64,000 bases of DNA from Mesoflavibacter sp. (GTDB lineage: Bacteria; Pseudomonadota; Alphaproteobacteria; UBA8366; Aestuariispiraceae), in the NCBI GenBank assembly GCA_017792345.1, contig CP051228.1:2170001-2234000 (forward strand), read 5' to 3'. The translations under genes were made by a program, and so were the position numbers. This document shows, piece by piece, positions 56,838 to 64,000 of this stretch; position 1 is the first letter of the stretch, and the number at the start of each line of letters is the position of its first letter. Under the pieces are notes generated by a model. That model was not told where the DNA came from. It worked only from the letters and a program-made list of their open reading frames with translations, and searched no databases.

Positions 56838-58028
56838 ATGACCACGCACGATCCCATCGTTATCGTCGGTGCCGCCCGCACGCCCATGGGCGGCTTCCAG
56901 GGTGAGTTGAAGGACATGACCGCTGCCGAGCTGGGATCCGCCGCCATCGCGGCCGCGCTGGGCCGCGCCGGTGTGCCCGCCGGCGATGTCGAGGAACTGA
57001 TCTTCGGCAATGTCCTGCCCGCCGGTCAGGGCCAGGCCCCGGCGCGTCAGGCCAGCAAGGGCGCGGGCATTCCCGACGCGACCGGCTGTACGACGATCAA
57101 CAAGATGTGCGGATCGGGCATGAAGGCGACCATGCTGGCGCATGATCTGCTGAAGGCCGGGACCGCCGATATCATGGTGTCGGGCGGCATGGAGAGCATG
57201 ACCAACGCGCCCTATCTGCTGCCCAAGGCGCGCGGCGGGATGCGGCTGGGCCATGGCCAGGTCGTCGACCACATGTTCATGGACGGGTTGGAAGACGCCT
57301 ATGAACGCGGCCGCCTGATGGGGACCTTCGCGGAGGAGACCGCAACCCATTACCAATTCACCCGCGAGGCGCAGGACGCGTTCGCCATCGAAAGCCTGAC
57401 CCGCGCCCAAAAGGCACAGCAGGACGGTACCTTTGCGGAGGAGATCGCGCCGGTCACGGTCAAGACCCGCAAAGGCGAGGTCGAGGTGGCGTTGGACGAA
57501 CAGCCGCGCACCGCCAATCCGGCCAAGATCCCGACCCTGAAACCGGCCTTTGCGAAGGACGGCACGGTGACGCCCGCTAATTCCTCGTCGATTTCCGACG
57601 GGGCGGCGGCGCTGGTGCTGATGCGCCTGTCGGAAGCGGAAAGGCGCGGCCTGGCCCCGATTGCCGAGATCGTGTCACACGCGACCCACGCTCAGGCTCC
57701 GGCCTGGTTCACCACCGCACCCGTCGACGCCATGCGCAAATGCCTGGACAAGGCGGGCTGGGACGCGAAATCGGTCGATCTGTTCGAGGTCAATGAGGCC
57801 TTCGCCGTCGTCACAATGGCGGCGATGCACGACCTGGATCTGCCGCATGACAAGGTCAATGTGCATGGCGGGGCCTGCGCGCTGGGCCATCCGATCGGCG
57901 CGTCGGGGGCGAGAATTCTCGTCACCCTCCTTAACGCGCTGAGGAAATATGATATGGAGACGGGCGTCGCGTCGCTGTGTATCGGCGGCGGAGAGGCGAC
58001 GGCCATGGCCGTGAAGCGGATTCACTGA
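56838..58028 (+). CDS. Acetyl-CoA C-acyltransferase (thiolase)
   Basis: 396-residue biosynthetic-type thiolase joining or cleaving acetyl-CoA units. Nucleophilic Cys91 is in TTINKMCGSGMKAT, His in GGACALGHPIGASGARI and the second catalytic Cys in SLCIGGGEATA. Length is standard. It could be the acetoacetyl-CoA thiolase (AtoB/PhaA) that finishes leucine or acyl-CoA breakdown in this cluster, but the chain-length preference cannot be read. It follows ivd after 105 bases that contain the extragenic palindrome, and GGAG precedes the ATG. Confidence 0.92.
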   Translation: MTTHDPIVIVGAARTPMGGFQGELKDMTAAELGSAAIAAALGRAGVPAGDVEELIFGNVLPAGQGQAPARQASKGAGIPDATGCTTINKMCGSGMKATMLAHDLLKAGTADIMVSGGMESMTNAPYLLPKARGGMRLGHGQVVDHMFMDGLEDAYERGRLMGTFAEETATHYQFTREAQDAFAIESLTRAQKAQQDGTFAEEIAPVTVKTRKGEVEVALDEQPRTANPAKIPTLKPAFAKDGTVTPANSSSISDGAAALVLMRLSEAERRGLAPIAEIVSHATHAQAPAWFTTAPVDAMRKCLDKAGWDAKSVDLFEVNEAFAVVTMAAMHDLDLPHDKVNVHGGACALGHPIGASGARILVTLLNALRKYDMETGVASLCIGGGEATAMAVKRIH

Positions 58029-58047
58029 CCGGAGGACCCCCGATCCA

Positions 58048-58710
58048 ATGCCCTCAATCCTGATCACCGGCGCCAATCGCGGCATCGGCAAACGTTTGGC
58101 GGAACTGTATGACGCGGATGGTTGGACCGTCATTGCGGCCAGCCGCGATCCGGCAAATTGCAACGCGCCGGGCGAGAAGATCGCCCTGGACGTGACCGAC
58201 GATACCAGCGTCGCGGCGGCGGCTGAAGCGCTGTCGGGCCGCCCGATCGATGTTCTTTGGAACAATGCCGGCGTCTATCTGGACAAGAACGTGCCGCTGG
58301 ACCGGTTGGATCTGGACAAGTGGGAAGAGACGTTCCGCGTCAACACGATCGGCCCGATGCGTCTGGTGCGGGCGCTGATGGACAATGTCGCTCGGTCGGA
58401 CCGGAAGACGCTGGCCTTCACGACCAGCAAGATGGGGTCGATCTCGCTTCTGTCCAGCGGCGCTTACGCGTATCGTTCGTCCAAGACCGCGCTTAACATG
58501 GCGGTCGCGGTGCTGACCAAGGATGTCGCGCCGCAGGGCATCAAGACCGTGCTGTTGCATCCGGGCTGGGTCCGGACCGACATGGGCGGCGGCGGCGCCG
58601 ATATCGACACCGATGCGTCGGCGGCCGGCATGAAGTCGGTCGTGGACGCGCATGACATGGCCCAATCGGGCAAGTTCCTGAATTTTGACGGCAGGGAGTT
58701 TTCCTGGTGA
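58048..58710 (+). CDS. Short-chain dehydrogenase/reductase (C-factor-like)
   Basis: 220-residue SDR. The cofactor motif TGANRGIGKRLAELYDADG is at residues 7–25, the NNAG motif is at LWNNAGVYLD, and the active-site YRSSK (Tyr and Lys) is in SGAYAYRSSKTALNMAV. The compact form and the C-terminal HPGWVRTDMGGGGADIDTDASAAGM are like C-factor/sniffer-type SDRs. Substrate is unknown. It starts 19 bases after the thiolase, and its stop overlaps the start of the carbonic anhydrase gene (GTGA). Confidence 0.87.
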   Translation: MPSILITGANRGIGKRLAELYDADGWTVIAASRDPANCNAPGEKIALDVTDDTSVAAAAEALSGRPIDVLWNNAGVYLDKNVPLDRLDLDKWEETFRVNTIGPMRLVRALMDNVARSDRKTLAFTTSKMGSISLLSSGAYAYRSSKTALNMAVAVLTKDVAPQGIKTVLLHPGWVRTDMGGGGADIDTDASAAGMKSVVDAHDMAQSGKFLNFDGREFSW

Positions 58711-59360
58711 TTCCGATTAATCGACTGCTCGCGGGCTATCGCAGCTACAAGGCGCTCTATCACGAAAAACGCGCGGAACTGACCCAGCGTCTGGCCGACG
58801 AAGGACAGCGTCCGGCGATTCTGGTGATTGCCTGTTCCGACAGTCGCGTCGATCCGGCCATCCTGTTCAACGCCGATCCGGGCGAAATTTTCGTTGTGCG
58901 CAATGTCGCGGCACTGGTCCCGCCCTATGAGCCGGACGGCAGCCATCACGGTACGTCATCGGCCATCGAATACGCCGTCAAGGACTTGAAGGTCGAAGAG
59001 ATCATCGTTCTGGGCCACCATAAATGCGGCGGCATCCAGGCCATGCGCTCCATCGTGTCGGGCGAGGTGGAAGACAATCACGAATTCGTCGGCACCTGGA
59101 TGAATCTGGCGCGGGACGCCTGCACGCTGCATGGCGCGGACGACCCGAATTCCGGTGCGTCGGTCGAAATGGCGACGATCAAACTGTCGGTGAAGAACCT
59201 GAAATCCTTCCCCTGGATCCAATCCCGGATCGACGAAGGGAAGCTGCGGGTGCACGGCTGGTGGTTCGATATCTCCAATGGCGAACTGTACGGCCACGAC
59301 CCGCGTACCGGCCAATTCAGCGTGGTGGAAAAACTGGCGCCGGTCGGCGCGTCGGAATAA
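58707..59360 (+). CDS. Beta-class carbonic anhydrase
   Basis: 217-residue zinc enzyme that interconverts CO2 and bicarbonate. Zinc ligands and the Asp-Arg dyad are seen: Cys43, Asp45 and Arg47 in ACSDSRVDP, His104 and Cys107 in GHHKCGG. Length is normal. It begins at GTG 58707, overlapping the SDR stop by 4 bases, so it is made together with acyl-CoA enzymes. A supply of bicarbonate to biotin carboxylases (such as PccAB or a methylcrotonyl-CoA carboxylase elsewhere) would explain this place, but that is inferred. Confidence 0.93.
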   Translation: MIPINRLLAGYRSYKALYHEKRAELTQRLADEGQRPAILVIACSDSRVDPAILFNADPGEIFVVRNVAALVPPYEPDGSHHGTSSAIEYAVKDLKVEEIIVLGHHKCGGIQAMRSIVSGEVEDNHEFVGTWMNLARDACTLHGADDPNSGASVEMATIKLSVKNLKSFPWIQSRIDEGKLRVHGWWFDISNGELYGHDPRTGQFSVVEKLAPVGASE

Positions 59361-59378
59361 CGCAAGAGGAAGCGACCC

Positions 59379-60512
59379 ATGATCCTGAACGAAGAACAAC
59401 AGATGATCCGCGACATGGCGCGCCAGTTCGCGCAGGAACGTCTTGTTCCCAATGCGGAGGAATGGGATCGCGAGGCGCGTTTTCCGAAAGAGGCGCTGGA
59501 CGAGATGGCGCAGCTGGGCATGCTGGGCATGATGGTGCCGCCGGAATGGGACGGCGCCGGAACCGACTGCGTTTCCTATGCCATGGCACTGGAAGAGATC
59601 GCCGCCGGGGACGGCGCGGTCTCCGCCATCATGAGCGTCCATAACTCCGTCGGCTGCATGCCGATCCTGCGCTACGGCACCGAGGAGCAGAAGGAAAAAT
59701 ACCTGAAGCCTTTCGCGCGCGGCGAAATGATCGGCTGTTTCTGCCTGACCGAGCCGCAGGCCGGGTCGGACGCGTCGGCGCTGAAAACCACCGCACGGCG
59801 TGACGGCAACAAATGGGTGATCGACGGCGCCAAGCAGTTCATCACCAATGGCTCGTCGGCTGGGCTGGCCATCGTCTTCGCGGTGACCGATCCGGATGCG
59901 GGTAAGCGCGGGATTTCCGCCTTCCTGGTGCCGACCGACAGCGACGGTTACATCGTCGAACGGGTCGAGAAGAAGATGGGCCTGAACGCGTCCGATACCT
60001 GTGCCCTGCGCTTCGAAGGGGTCGAGGTGACGCCGGACATGATACTGGGCGAGGAAGGCCAGGGCTATAAGATCGCCCTGTCGAACCTGGAAGGCGGCCG
60101 GATCGGAATCGCGGCCCAGGCGCTGGGCATCGCCCAGGCGGCGCTGAACTATGCCGTCGAATACGCCAAGGACCGCACCTCGATGGGGCAGCCGATCATG
60201 AACCACCAGGCGGTCGGCTTCCGGCTGGCCGATGGTGCGGCGAAGCTGCAGGCGGCCCGGCAGTTGATCCTGCATGCCGCCGCGATGAAGGATGCCGGCA
60301 TCCCCTGCCTGACCGAGGCGTCGATGGCAAAACTGTTCGCGACGGAAACGGCGGAAACGGTCGTGTCCGACGCGCTGCAGACCTTCGGCGGTTATGGCTA
60401 TATGAAGGACTATCCGCTGGAACGCCTGGCCCGTGACGTGCGCGTGACCAAGATCTACGAAGGTACCAGCGATATTCAGCGCATGCTGATCGCCCGGTCC
60501 CTCGCTGCTTAA
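59379..60512 (+). CDS. Acyl-CoA dehydrogenase
   Basis: 377-residue FAD enzyme of the short/branched-chain type. Motifs: FCLTEPQAGSDASALKTTARRDG, IDGAKQFITNGSSAGLAIVFAVTD, LSNLEGGRIGIAAQALGIAQAALNYA, and at the end KIYEGTSDIQRMLIARSL with the catalytic Glu in YEGTS, unlike the isovaleryl-CoA dehydrogenase in the same cluster. Isobutyryl-CoA, 2-methylbutyryl-CoA or butyryl-CoA are the likely substrate types; the sequence does not decide. It lies 18 bases after the carbonic anhydrase gene. Confidence 0.92.
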   Translation: MILNEEQQMIRDMARQFAQERLVPNAEEWDREARFPKEALDEMAQLGMLGMMVPPEWDGAGTDCVSYAMALEEIAAGDGAVSAIMSVHNSVGCMPILRYGTEEQKEKYLKPFARGEMIGCFCLTEPQAGSDASALKTTARRDGNKWVIDGAKQFITNGSSAGLAIVFAVTDPDAGKRGISAFLVPTDSDGYIVERVEKKMGLNASDTCALRFEGVEVTPDMILGEEGQGYKIALSNLEGGRIGIAAQALGIAQAALNYAVEYAKDRTSMGQPIMNHQAVGFRLADGAAKLQAARQLILHAAAMKDAGIPCLTEASMAKLFATETAETVVSDALQTFGGYGYMKDYPLERLARDVRVTKIYEGTSDIQRMLIARSLAA

Positions 60513-60525
60513 CCGGGGCGGGGCG

Positions 60526-61263
60526 ATGGGTATCCTGGACGGCAAGGTGATCTTGATCACCAAGGTGACGGAATTCGTTGGCGCGGCCGTGGTCGACAGC
60601 TGCCTGGCTGAAGGCGCCGTCGTCGTCGCCCAGGATGCGTCCTTTGCGGATACCGCCGAACAGACCCGCTTCGAAAGCGCCCATCCCGGTGTCATCGCGC
60701 TGGGTGTCGGGGATTTCGAAACCGCCGTGTCCGACGTGATCGCCGGGCAGGGGCGGATCGACGGTCTGGTTCCAAATGACGGGTTCCCGGCAATCCGCGC
60801 CAAGGTCGAAGACGCCAAACCGGAAGACATGCGCGCCGGTCTGGACGCGATGGTCGTCGAGCCGTTCCGCCTGATCGGCGCCGTGGTGCCGCATATGAAG
60901 GAACAAGGTGGCGGGCGGATCGTGCTGGCGACCTCGGCGGTGCCGTATCGCGGGCTGTCGAATTACGGCATGTATGTCACCGGGCGCGGGGCCCAGAACG
61001 CGATGGTCCTGACCCTGGCGCGCGAATTGGCGAAGACCGGCATCACCGTCAACGCCGTCGCCCCGAATTTCGTCGAAAACCCGTCCTATTTTTCCGAGGC
61101 GTTGTTGAGCGACGAGGACGCCAAGGCCAAGATCCTGTCGCAGATTCCGATGGGCCGCTTCGGCAAGCCGCAGGAAATTTCGGACCTGATTGCCTTCCTG
61201 CTGTCGGACAAGGCGGGTTTCACCACCGGCCACGTCGTCCCGGCGGCCGGCGGCTGGGCCTAA
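60526..61263 (+). CDS. Halohydrin dehalogenase-like SDR-fold protein
   Basis: 245-residue protein with an SDR fold but without normal SDR motifs. In place of TGxxxGxG it has T12-x4-F17-x-G19 (TKVTEFVG), and in place of the Ser-Tyr-Lys triad it has Ser137-x12-Tyr150-x3-Arg154. These are the two signatures of halohydrin (haloalcohol) dehalogenases, which close vicinal haloalcohols to epoxides without NAD(P). DASFADTAEQTRFESAHPG, the PND segment and PNFVENPSYF also recall the HheA sequence as I remember it. Enzyme activity is inferred. It sits between an acyl-CoA dehydrogenase and a DsbA-fold isomerase, with 13- and 10-base gaps. Confidence 0.75.
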   Translation: MGILDGKVILITKVTEFVGAAVVDSCLAEGAVVVAQDASFADTAEQTRFESAHPGVIALGVGDFETAVSDVIAGQGRIDGLVPNDGFPAIRAKVEDAKPEDMRAGLDAMVVEPFRLIGAVVPHMKEQGGGRIVLATSAVPYRGLSNYGMYVTGRGAQNAMVLTLARELAKTGITVNAVAPNFVENPSYFSEALLSDEDAKAKILSQIPMGRFGKPQEISDLIAFLLSDKAGFTTGHVVPAAGGWA

Positions 61264-61273
61264 GGGGGTTCCG

Positions 61274-61876
61274 ATGACCGGTGCGATCGACTTCTATTTC
61301 GAATTCTCCTCCCCATTCGGCTATATCGCGGCGGAACGCATCGGGGCGTTTGCGGCGAAACATGACCGTACCGTCAACTGGAAGCCGTTCCTGCTGGGCG
61401 CGGCCTTCAAGCGGGAAGGCACGCAGTCGCTCGTTTCCTATCCGATGAAAGGGCCGTATTCGCGCCGGGACATTGAACGCTCCGCTGCCTTCTACGGCAT
61501 TCCCTTTCAATGGCCGCCGGAGTTTCCGGTCTTCACGGTGACGGCCGCACGGGCAACCCTGTGGACGCAGGAACAGGCACCGGAAAAAGCGGTCTCCCTG
61601 ATCCTCGCGATCTACCGAAAGGCTTTCGCGGAAGGCGCCGATATCGGGCAGGCGGACGCCGTCCTGGCCGCGGCGCAGTCTGTAGGGCTGGGCCGGGATG
61701 CCGTCGCCGCCGGTATGGCATCCCCGGATATCAAGGCCCGCCTTAAGGACGAGAACGAGGCGGCGCTGGACCGCGGTGTCTTCGGATCGCCGTTTTTCAT
61801 CGTCGACGGAGAGCCGTTCTGGGGCGTCGACCGGATGGACATCATGGACGCCTGGATCACGCGGGGCGGCTGGTAG
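61274..61876 (+). CDS. 2-hydroxychromene-2-carboxylate isomerase/DsbA-like (GST kappa family) protein
   Basis: 200-residue thioredoxin-fold protein. It starts MTGAIDFYFEFSSPFGYIAAERIGAFAAKHDRTVNWKPFLLGAAFK, where the FSSPFGY stretch carries the catalytic serine of HCCA isomerases in the place of the DsbA CxxC, and ends with ALDRGVFGSPFFIVDGEPFWGVDRMDIM, the cis-proline region. Homologues use glutathione, in naphthalene breakdown or in unknown reactions. The ATG at 61274 is preceded by GGGGG; the frame is open earlier within the previous gene. The true substrate is unknown. Confidence 0.85.
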   Translation: MTGAIDFYFEFSSPFGYIAAERIGAFAAKHDRTVNWKPFLLGAAFKREGTQSLVSYPMKGPYSRRDIERSAAFYGIPFQWPPEFPVFTVTAARATLWTQEQAPEKAVSLILAIYRKAFAEGADIGQADAVLAAAQSVGLGRDAVAAGMASPDIKARLKDENEAALDRGVFGSPFFIVDGEPFWGVDRMDIMDAWITRGGW

Positions 61877-61881
61877 GCGTC

Positions 61882-62841
61882 ATGTCGGATCGCGGTGTTT
61901 CCTTCGTTGTGCCGGTCTATAACAAGGCGGACTGGCTTCCGGCGGTGATCGACCGGATCGCCGCCCAGCGGGGCGATTTCGACCGGCAATTCGTCTTTGT
62001 CGATGACGGGTCGACCGATGACTCGCTGGAAATCGTCCGGCGGAAGACCGACGGTTGGAAGAACGTCGTCATCGAAAGTCAGGCCAATGCCGGTTCCGCC
62101 GCCGCGACCAATCGCGGCATCGCGCTGGCCTCCATGCCCTATGTGAAGTTCGTTGACGCCGACGATCTGCTGCACGCGGATGCGACACAGGTTCTGCTGG
62201 ATGCGCTGCAGGGCGATGACCGGGCCTGTCTGGCATTCGGCGGGTACAGCCTGTTCCGGGATCAGGCGGATCTCGATCTGGACGGGGTGCTGGGGCGTCC
62301 GGCGATGCGCCGCCATGTGCGCCCGCTGCGCGCCGCGATCTCCCGGTCGCTGTTCAATCCGACCCAGTTCCTTGCCCGCACCGATGCGCTGCGCGCCGTC
62401 GGGGGGTGCGACGAGCGGGTCGTGTTCAGTCAGGAATATGCCTTGACCATGCGCCTTGCCCGGCAATGGGACTTCCTTGAACTCGACGCCGTGATCGCCT
62501 ATTGGCCGGAGGTCGTGGGGGCGCGGCTGTCGAACAATCAGGGACGCCAGTTGCAGCGGGTCACCCGGGCGGTTCAACTGTTCCTGGAGGACTATCCCGA
62601 CACGCCCTGGTCGCTGCGTCAGTATATATCCCGGCGTATGGCCTATCGCGCCTGGAAGTATCATCGCCGGGCGAACCGGGCCTACTGGCCGACCAGCCCG
62701 GTGTTCTGGCGTCAGGCAATGGCGTGGCTGCCGATCCTTGGCGGGCATGCGGCCTTCGTCGAACGTTGCGGCAAGGTGTATGAATCGGCGGAGATCAGCG
62801 CCGTCACAAGCGGGAACGAGGGGCGGGTTCATGGGCAGTAG
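61882..62841 (+). CDS. Family 2 glycosyltransferase
   Basis: 319-residue GT-A fold glycosyltransferase. Nucleotide-sugar binding starts at VSFVVPVYNKADWLPAVIDRIAAQ, then FVFVDDGSTDDSLEIV and the metal-binding DxD as KFVDADDLLHAD. The later SQEYALTMRLARQWDFLELD is the usual acceptor/catalytic region. No membrane helix is evident. It begins 5 bases after the isomerase gene and overlaps the methyltransferase gene by 11 bases. It probably opens a cell-surface polysaccharide or lipopolysaccharide cluster that goes on beyond the window. Confidence 0.88.
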   Translation: MSDRGVSFVVPVYNKADWLPAVIDRIAAQRGDFDRQFVFVDDGSTDDSLEIVRRKTDGWKNVVIESQANAGSAAATNRGIALASMPYVKFVDADDLLHADATQVLLDALQGDDRACLAFGGYSLFRDQADLDLDGVLGRPAMRRHVRPLRAAISRSLFNPTQFLARTDALRAVGGCDERVVFSQEYALTMRLARQWDFLELDAVIAYWPEVVGARLSNNQGRQLQRVTRAVQLFLEDYPDTPWSLRQYISRRMAYRAWKYHRRANRAYWPTSPVFWRQAMAWLPILGGHAAFVERCGKVYESAEISAVTSGNEGRVHGQ

Positions 62842-63607
62842 CGATTACAATCCGGGCTATGACCACGGCTTTTATGCCGATCTGGAAAACACCGCCCTGC
62901 CGTCGGCGCGCAAAATCGTGCCCATGCTGCGCGACTGGTTCCCGATCCAAAGCGCTGTCGACGCCGGATGCGGAGACGGCTCCTGGCTGTCGGTCATTCT
63001 GGAAACCGGTGCGGACCGCGTTCTGGGGCTGGACGGTCCCTGGGTCGACGCCGCGCAGCTGAAAATTCCGCAGGACAGTTTCCGTCGTTGCCGGATCGAC
63101 GAGAAGATCGAGGCCGATCCCGCCGACCGGTTCAACCTGGCGGTCAGCCTGGAAGTCGCCGAACACCTGCCGCCCGCCCGGGCCGCCGGTTTCGTTTCGG
63201 AACTCTGCGCGCTGGCTCCGGTGGTCCTGTTTTCCGCCGCGATTCCGGGGCAGGGCGGACACCACCACGTCAACGAACAATGGCCGGAATACTGGGCCGA
63301 CCTGTTCGCCGCGCAAGGCTACCGGCCGGTGGACACCTTGCGCCTGTCGGTCTGGAACGATCCGTCGGTGTGCTGGTGGTACAAGCAGAACCTGATGCTG
63401 TTCGCATCGGATGCGGCGCTGACCGGCAATCCGAAACTGAAGGCGGAAGCCGACCGGACGCAGATCCCGCCGGTGCCGCTGGTTCATCCCGAAGTGTTCG
63501 GGCAGATGCAGCGCCTGGCCTTCCCGTCCTTCGGGCGCTGGTTGAAGCAGGGCCGCAAGGCCTTCGCGCGGTCCGCCGCGAAACGCAAAGCGAAGCGGGG
63601 GCGCTGA
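62831..63607 (+). CDS. Class I SAM-dependent methyltransferase
   Basis: 258-residue methyltransferase. The SAM-binding motif I is SAVDAGCGDGSWLSVILETGADRVLGLDGPWVD (about residues 39–71), and a later LAVSLEVAEHLPPARAAGFVSELCALAPVVLFSAAIPGQGGHHHVNEQWPEYWADLFAAQGY stretch is typical of methyltransferases of surface-sugar clusters. The C-terminus is strongly basic (RKAFARSAAKRKAKRGR). The ATG at 62831 lies inside the end of the glycosyltransferase gene. The acceptor is unknown. Confidence 0.86.
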   Translation: MGSSDYNPGYDHGFYADLENTALPSARKIVPMLRDWFPIQSAVDAGCGDGSWLSVILETGADRVLGLDGPWVDAAQLKIPQDSFRRCRIDEKIEADPADRFNLAVSLEVAEHLPPARAAGFVSELCALAPVVLFSAAIPGQGGHHHVNEQWPEYWADLFAAQGYRPVDTLRLSVWNDPSVCWWYKQNLMLFASDAALTGNPKLKAEADRTQIPPVPLVHPEVFGQMQRLAFPSFGRWLKQGRKAFARSAAKRKAKRGR

Positions 63608-63614
63608 CCGGATC

Positions 63615-64000
63615 ATGTGCGGGATCGCCGGTTTCATCGACACGACACGCGGACGCGATGCCGACTCACTGACCGCCATCGCCAAGGCGATGTCGGACAG
63701 CATGCTGCATCGTGGCCCGGACGATGACGGCGTCTGGTGCGAGGTCTCGACCGGGGTGGCGCTGGGCTTCCGGCGGCTGGCGATCCAGGATCTCAGCGCC
63801 GACGGCGCGCAGCCGATGGCCTCGCCCGACGGCCGCTTCACCATCGTCTTTAACGGCGAGATCTACAATTTCCTGGAATTGCGGCGTGAGCTGGATAGCG
63901 GCCGGAACTGGCGCGGCCATTCCGATACCGAGGTTATGCTGGCGGCCTTCGACGCCTGGGGCATCGATGGGGCGCTGGCCCGGTTCGACGGCATGTTCGC
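63615..64000 (+). CDS. asnB: Asparagine synthase (glutamine-hydrolysing), cut by window end
   Basis: The first 128 residues of a longer protein. It begins MCGIAGFIDTTRGRDADSLTAIAKAMSDSMLHRGPDDDGVW: Cys2 is the N-terminal nucleophile of the class II glutamine amidotransferase domain, and RGPDDDG, FRRLAIQDLS, GRFTIVFNGEIYNFLELRREL and SDTEVMLAAFDAWG are further glutaminase motifs. The synthetase domain lies outside the window. In polysaccharide clusters such enzymes often amidate a sugar acid or another compound and do not make free asparagine, so the symbol is by family only. It lies 7 bases after the methyltransferase stop. Confidence 0.9.
   Translation, partial: MCGIAGFIDTTRGRDADSLTAIAKAMSDSMLHRGPDDDGVWCEVSTGVALGFRRLAIQDLSADGAQPMASPDGRFTIVFNGEIYNFLELRRELDSGRNWRGHSDTEVMLAAFDAWGIDGALARFDGMF

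Noticed and set aside
60526-61263. Ordinary NAD(P)-dependent SDR oxidoreductase
   Set aside because: Neither the TGxxxGxG cofactor motif nor NNAG nor YxxxK is present; the replacing residues match halohydrin dehalogenase signatures.
1-64000. CRISPR array, prophage or insertion sequence
   Set aside because: No regularly spaced repeats, cas genes, integrase or transposase frames were seen. The only candidate mobile piece is the small cassette at 39335–40170.

Overview
The window is 64 kb of G+C-rich chromosome (well over 60% G+C by eye) from an alphaproteobacterium, most likely of the Rhodospirillales/Azospirillum neighbourhood. The evidence is the fused rpoC–str–S10–spc–alpha ribosomal gene order, the secY–adk–rpsM order without rpmJ, the rplQ–degP–rarA–crcB–rluC–HAD–ATP12 order, a malic enzyme fused to a phosphotransacetylase-like domain, and a thiamine-dependent decarboxylase very close to the Azospirillum phenylpyruvate/indolepyruvate decarboxylase. 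The species cannot be named from the sequence alone.

Layout. 1–2925: 3' two-thirds of rpoC, closed by an intrinsic terminator. 2999–5928: a minus-strand block (acetyltransferase and two related orphan periplasmic binding proteins) that separates rpoC from the str operon. 6173–25551: one nearly continuous plus-strand run of translation genes (rpsL-rpsG-fusA-tuf, S10, spc and alpha operons, secY, adk, rpoA, rplQ), with a candidate promoter before rpsL, a very strong internal promoter before rpsM, two internal terminator-like hairpins (rplO/secY and rpsK/rpoA) and a terminator after rplQ. 25667–37722: SDR/DoxX and DUF2269 membrane proteins, HtrA-type protease, rarA, TerC, a PAS protein, fluoride channel, pseudouridine synthase, HAD phosphatase, a repeat-rich AsmA-like protein and the F1-ATPase assembly chaperone. 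37807–42196: propionyl-CoA carboxylase, whose two subunit genes are split by a foreign-looking A+T-rich gene. 42216–51886: AMP-forming ligase and dehydrogenase (minus), ipdC-like decarboxylase, acylphosphatase, lipB, tRNA-Leu, malic enzyme, MgtE. 51940–54086: an unknown protein and a DMT exporter. 54215–61876: a MerR-controlled acyl-CoA (leucine/isovalerate-type) catabolic cluster that also carries a carbonic anhydrase and a halohydrin-dehalogenase-like protein. 61882–64000: start of a cell-surface sugar cluster (glycosyltransferase, methyltransferase, asparagine synthetase cut by the window end).

How the genes work together. The first 25 kb is core transcription/translation. The later metabolic part centres on branched-chain and odd-chain acyl-CoA breakdown: isovaleryl-CoA dehydrogenase, a second acyl-CoA dehydrogenase, thiolase, two hotdog thioesterases, propionyl-CoA carboxylase (needs bicarbonate, possibly helped by the carbonic anhydrase) and malic enzyme downstream of the TCA cycle.

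Most unusual items: (i) the 822-bp A+T-rich cassette between pccB and pccA, bounded by a 7-bp direct repeat and coding for a protein with an RNxxxH motif of HEPN type; (ii) an SDR-fold protein that carries the two halohydrin dehalogenase signatures instead of the SDR cofactor and active-site motifs; (iii) the tandem orphan periplasmic binding proteins between rpoC and rpsL; (iv) the five tandem ~78-residue repeats in the AsmA-like protein.
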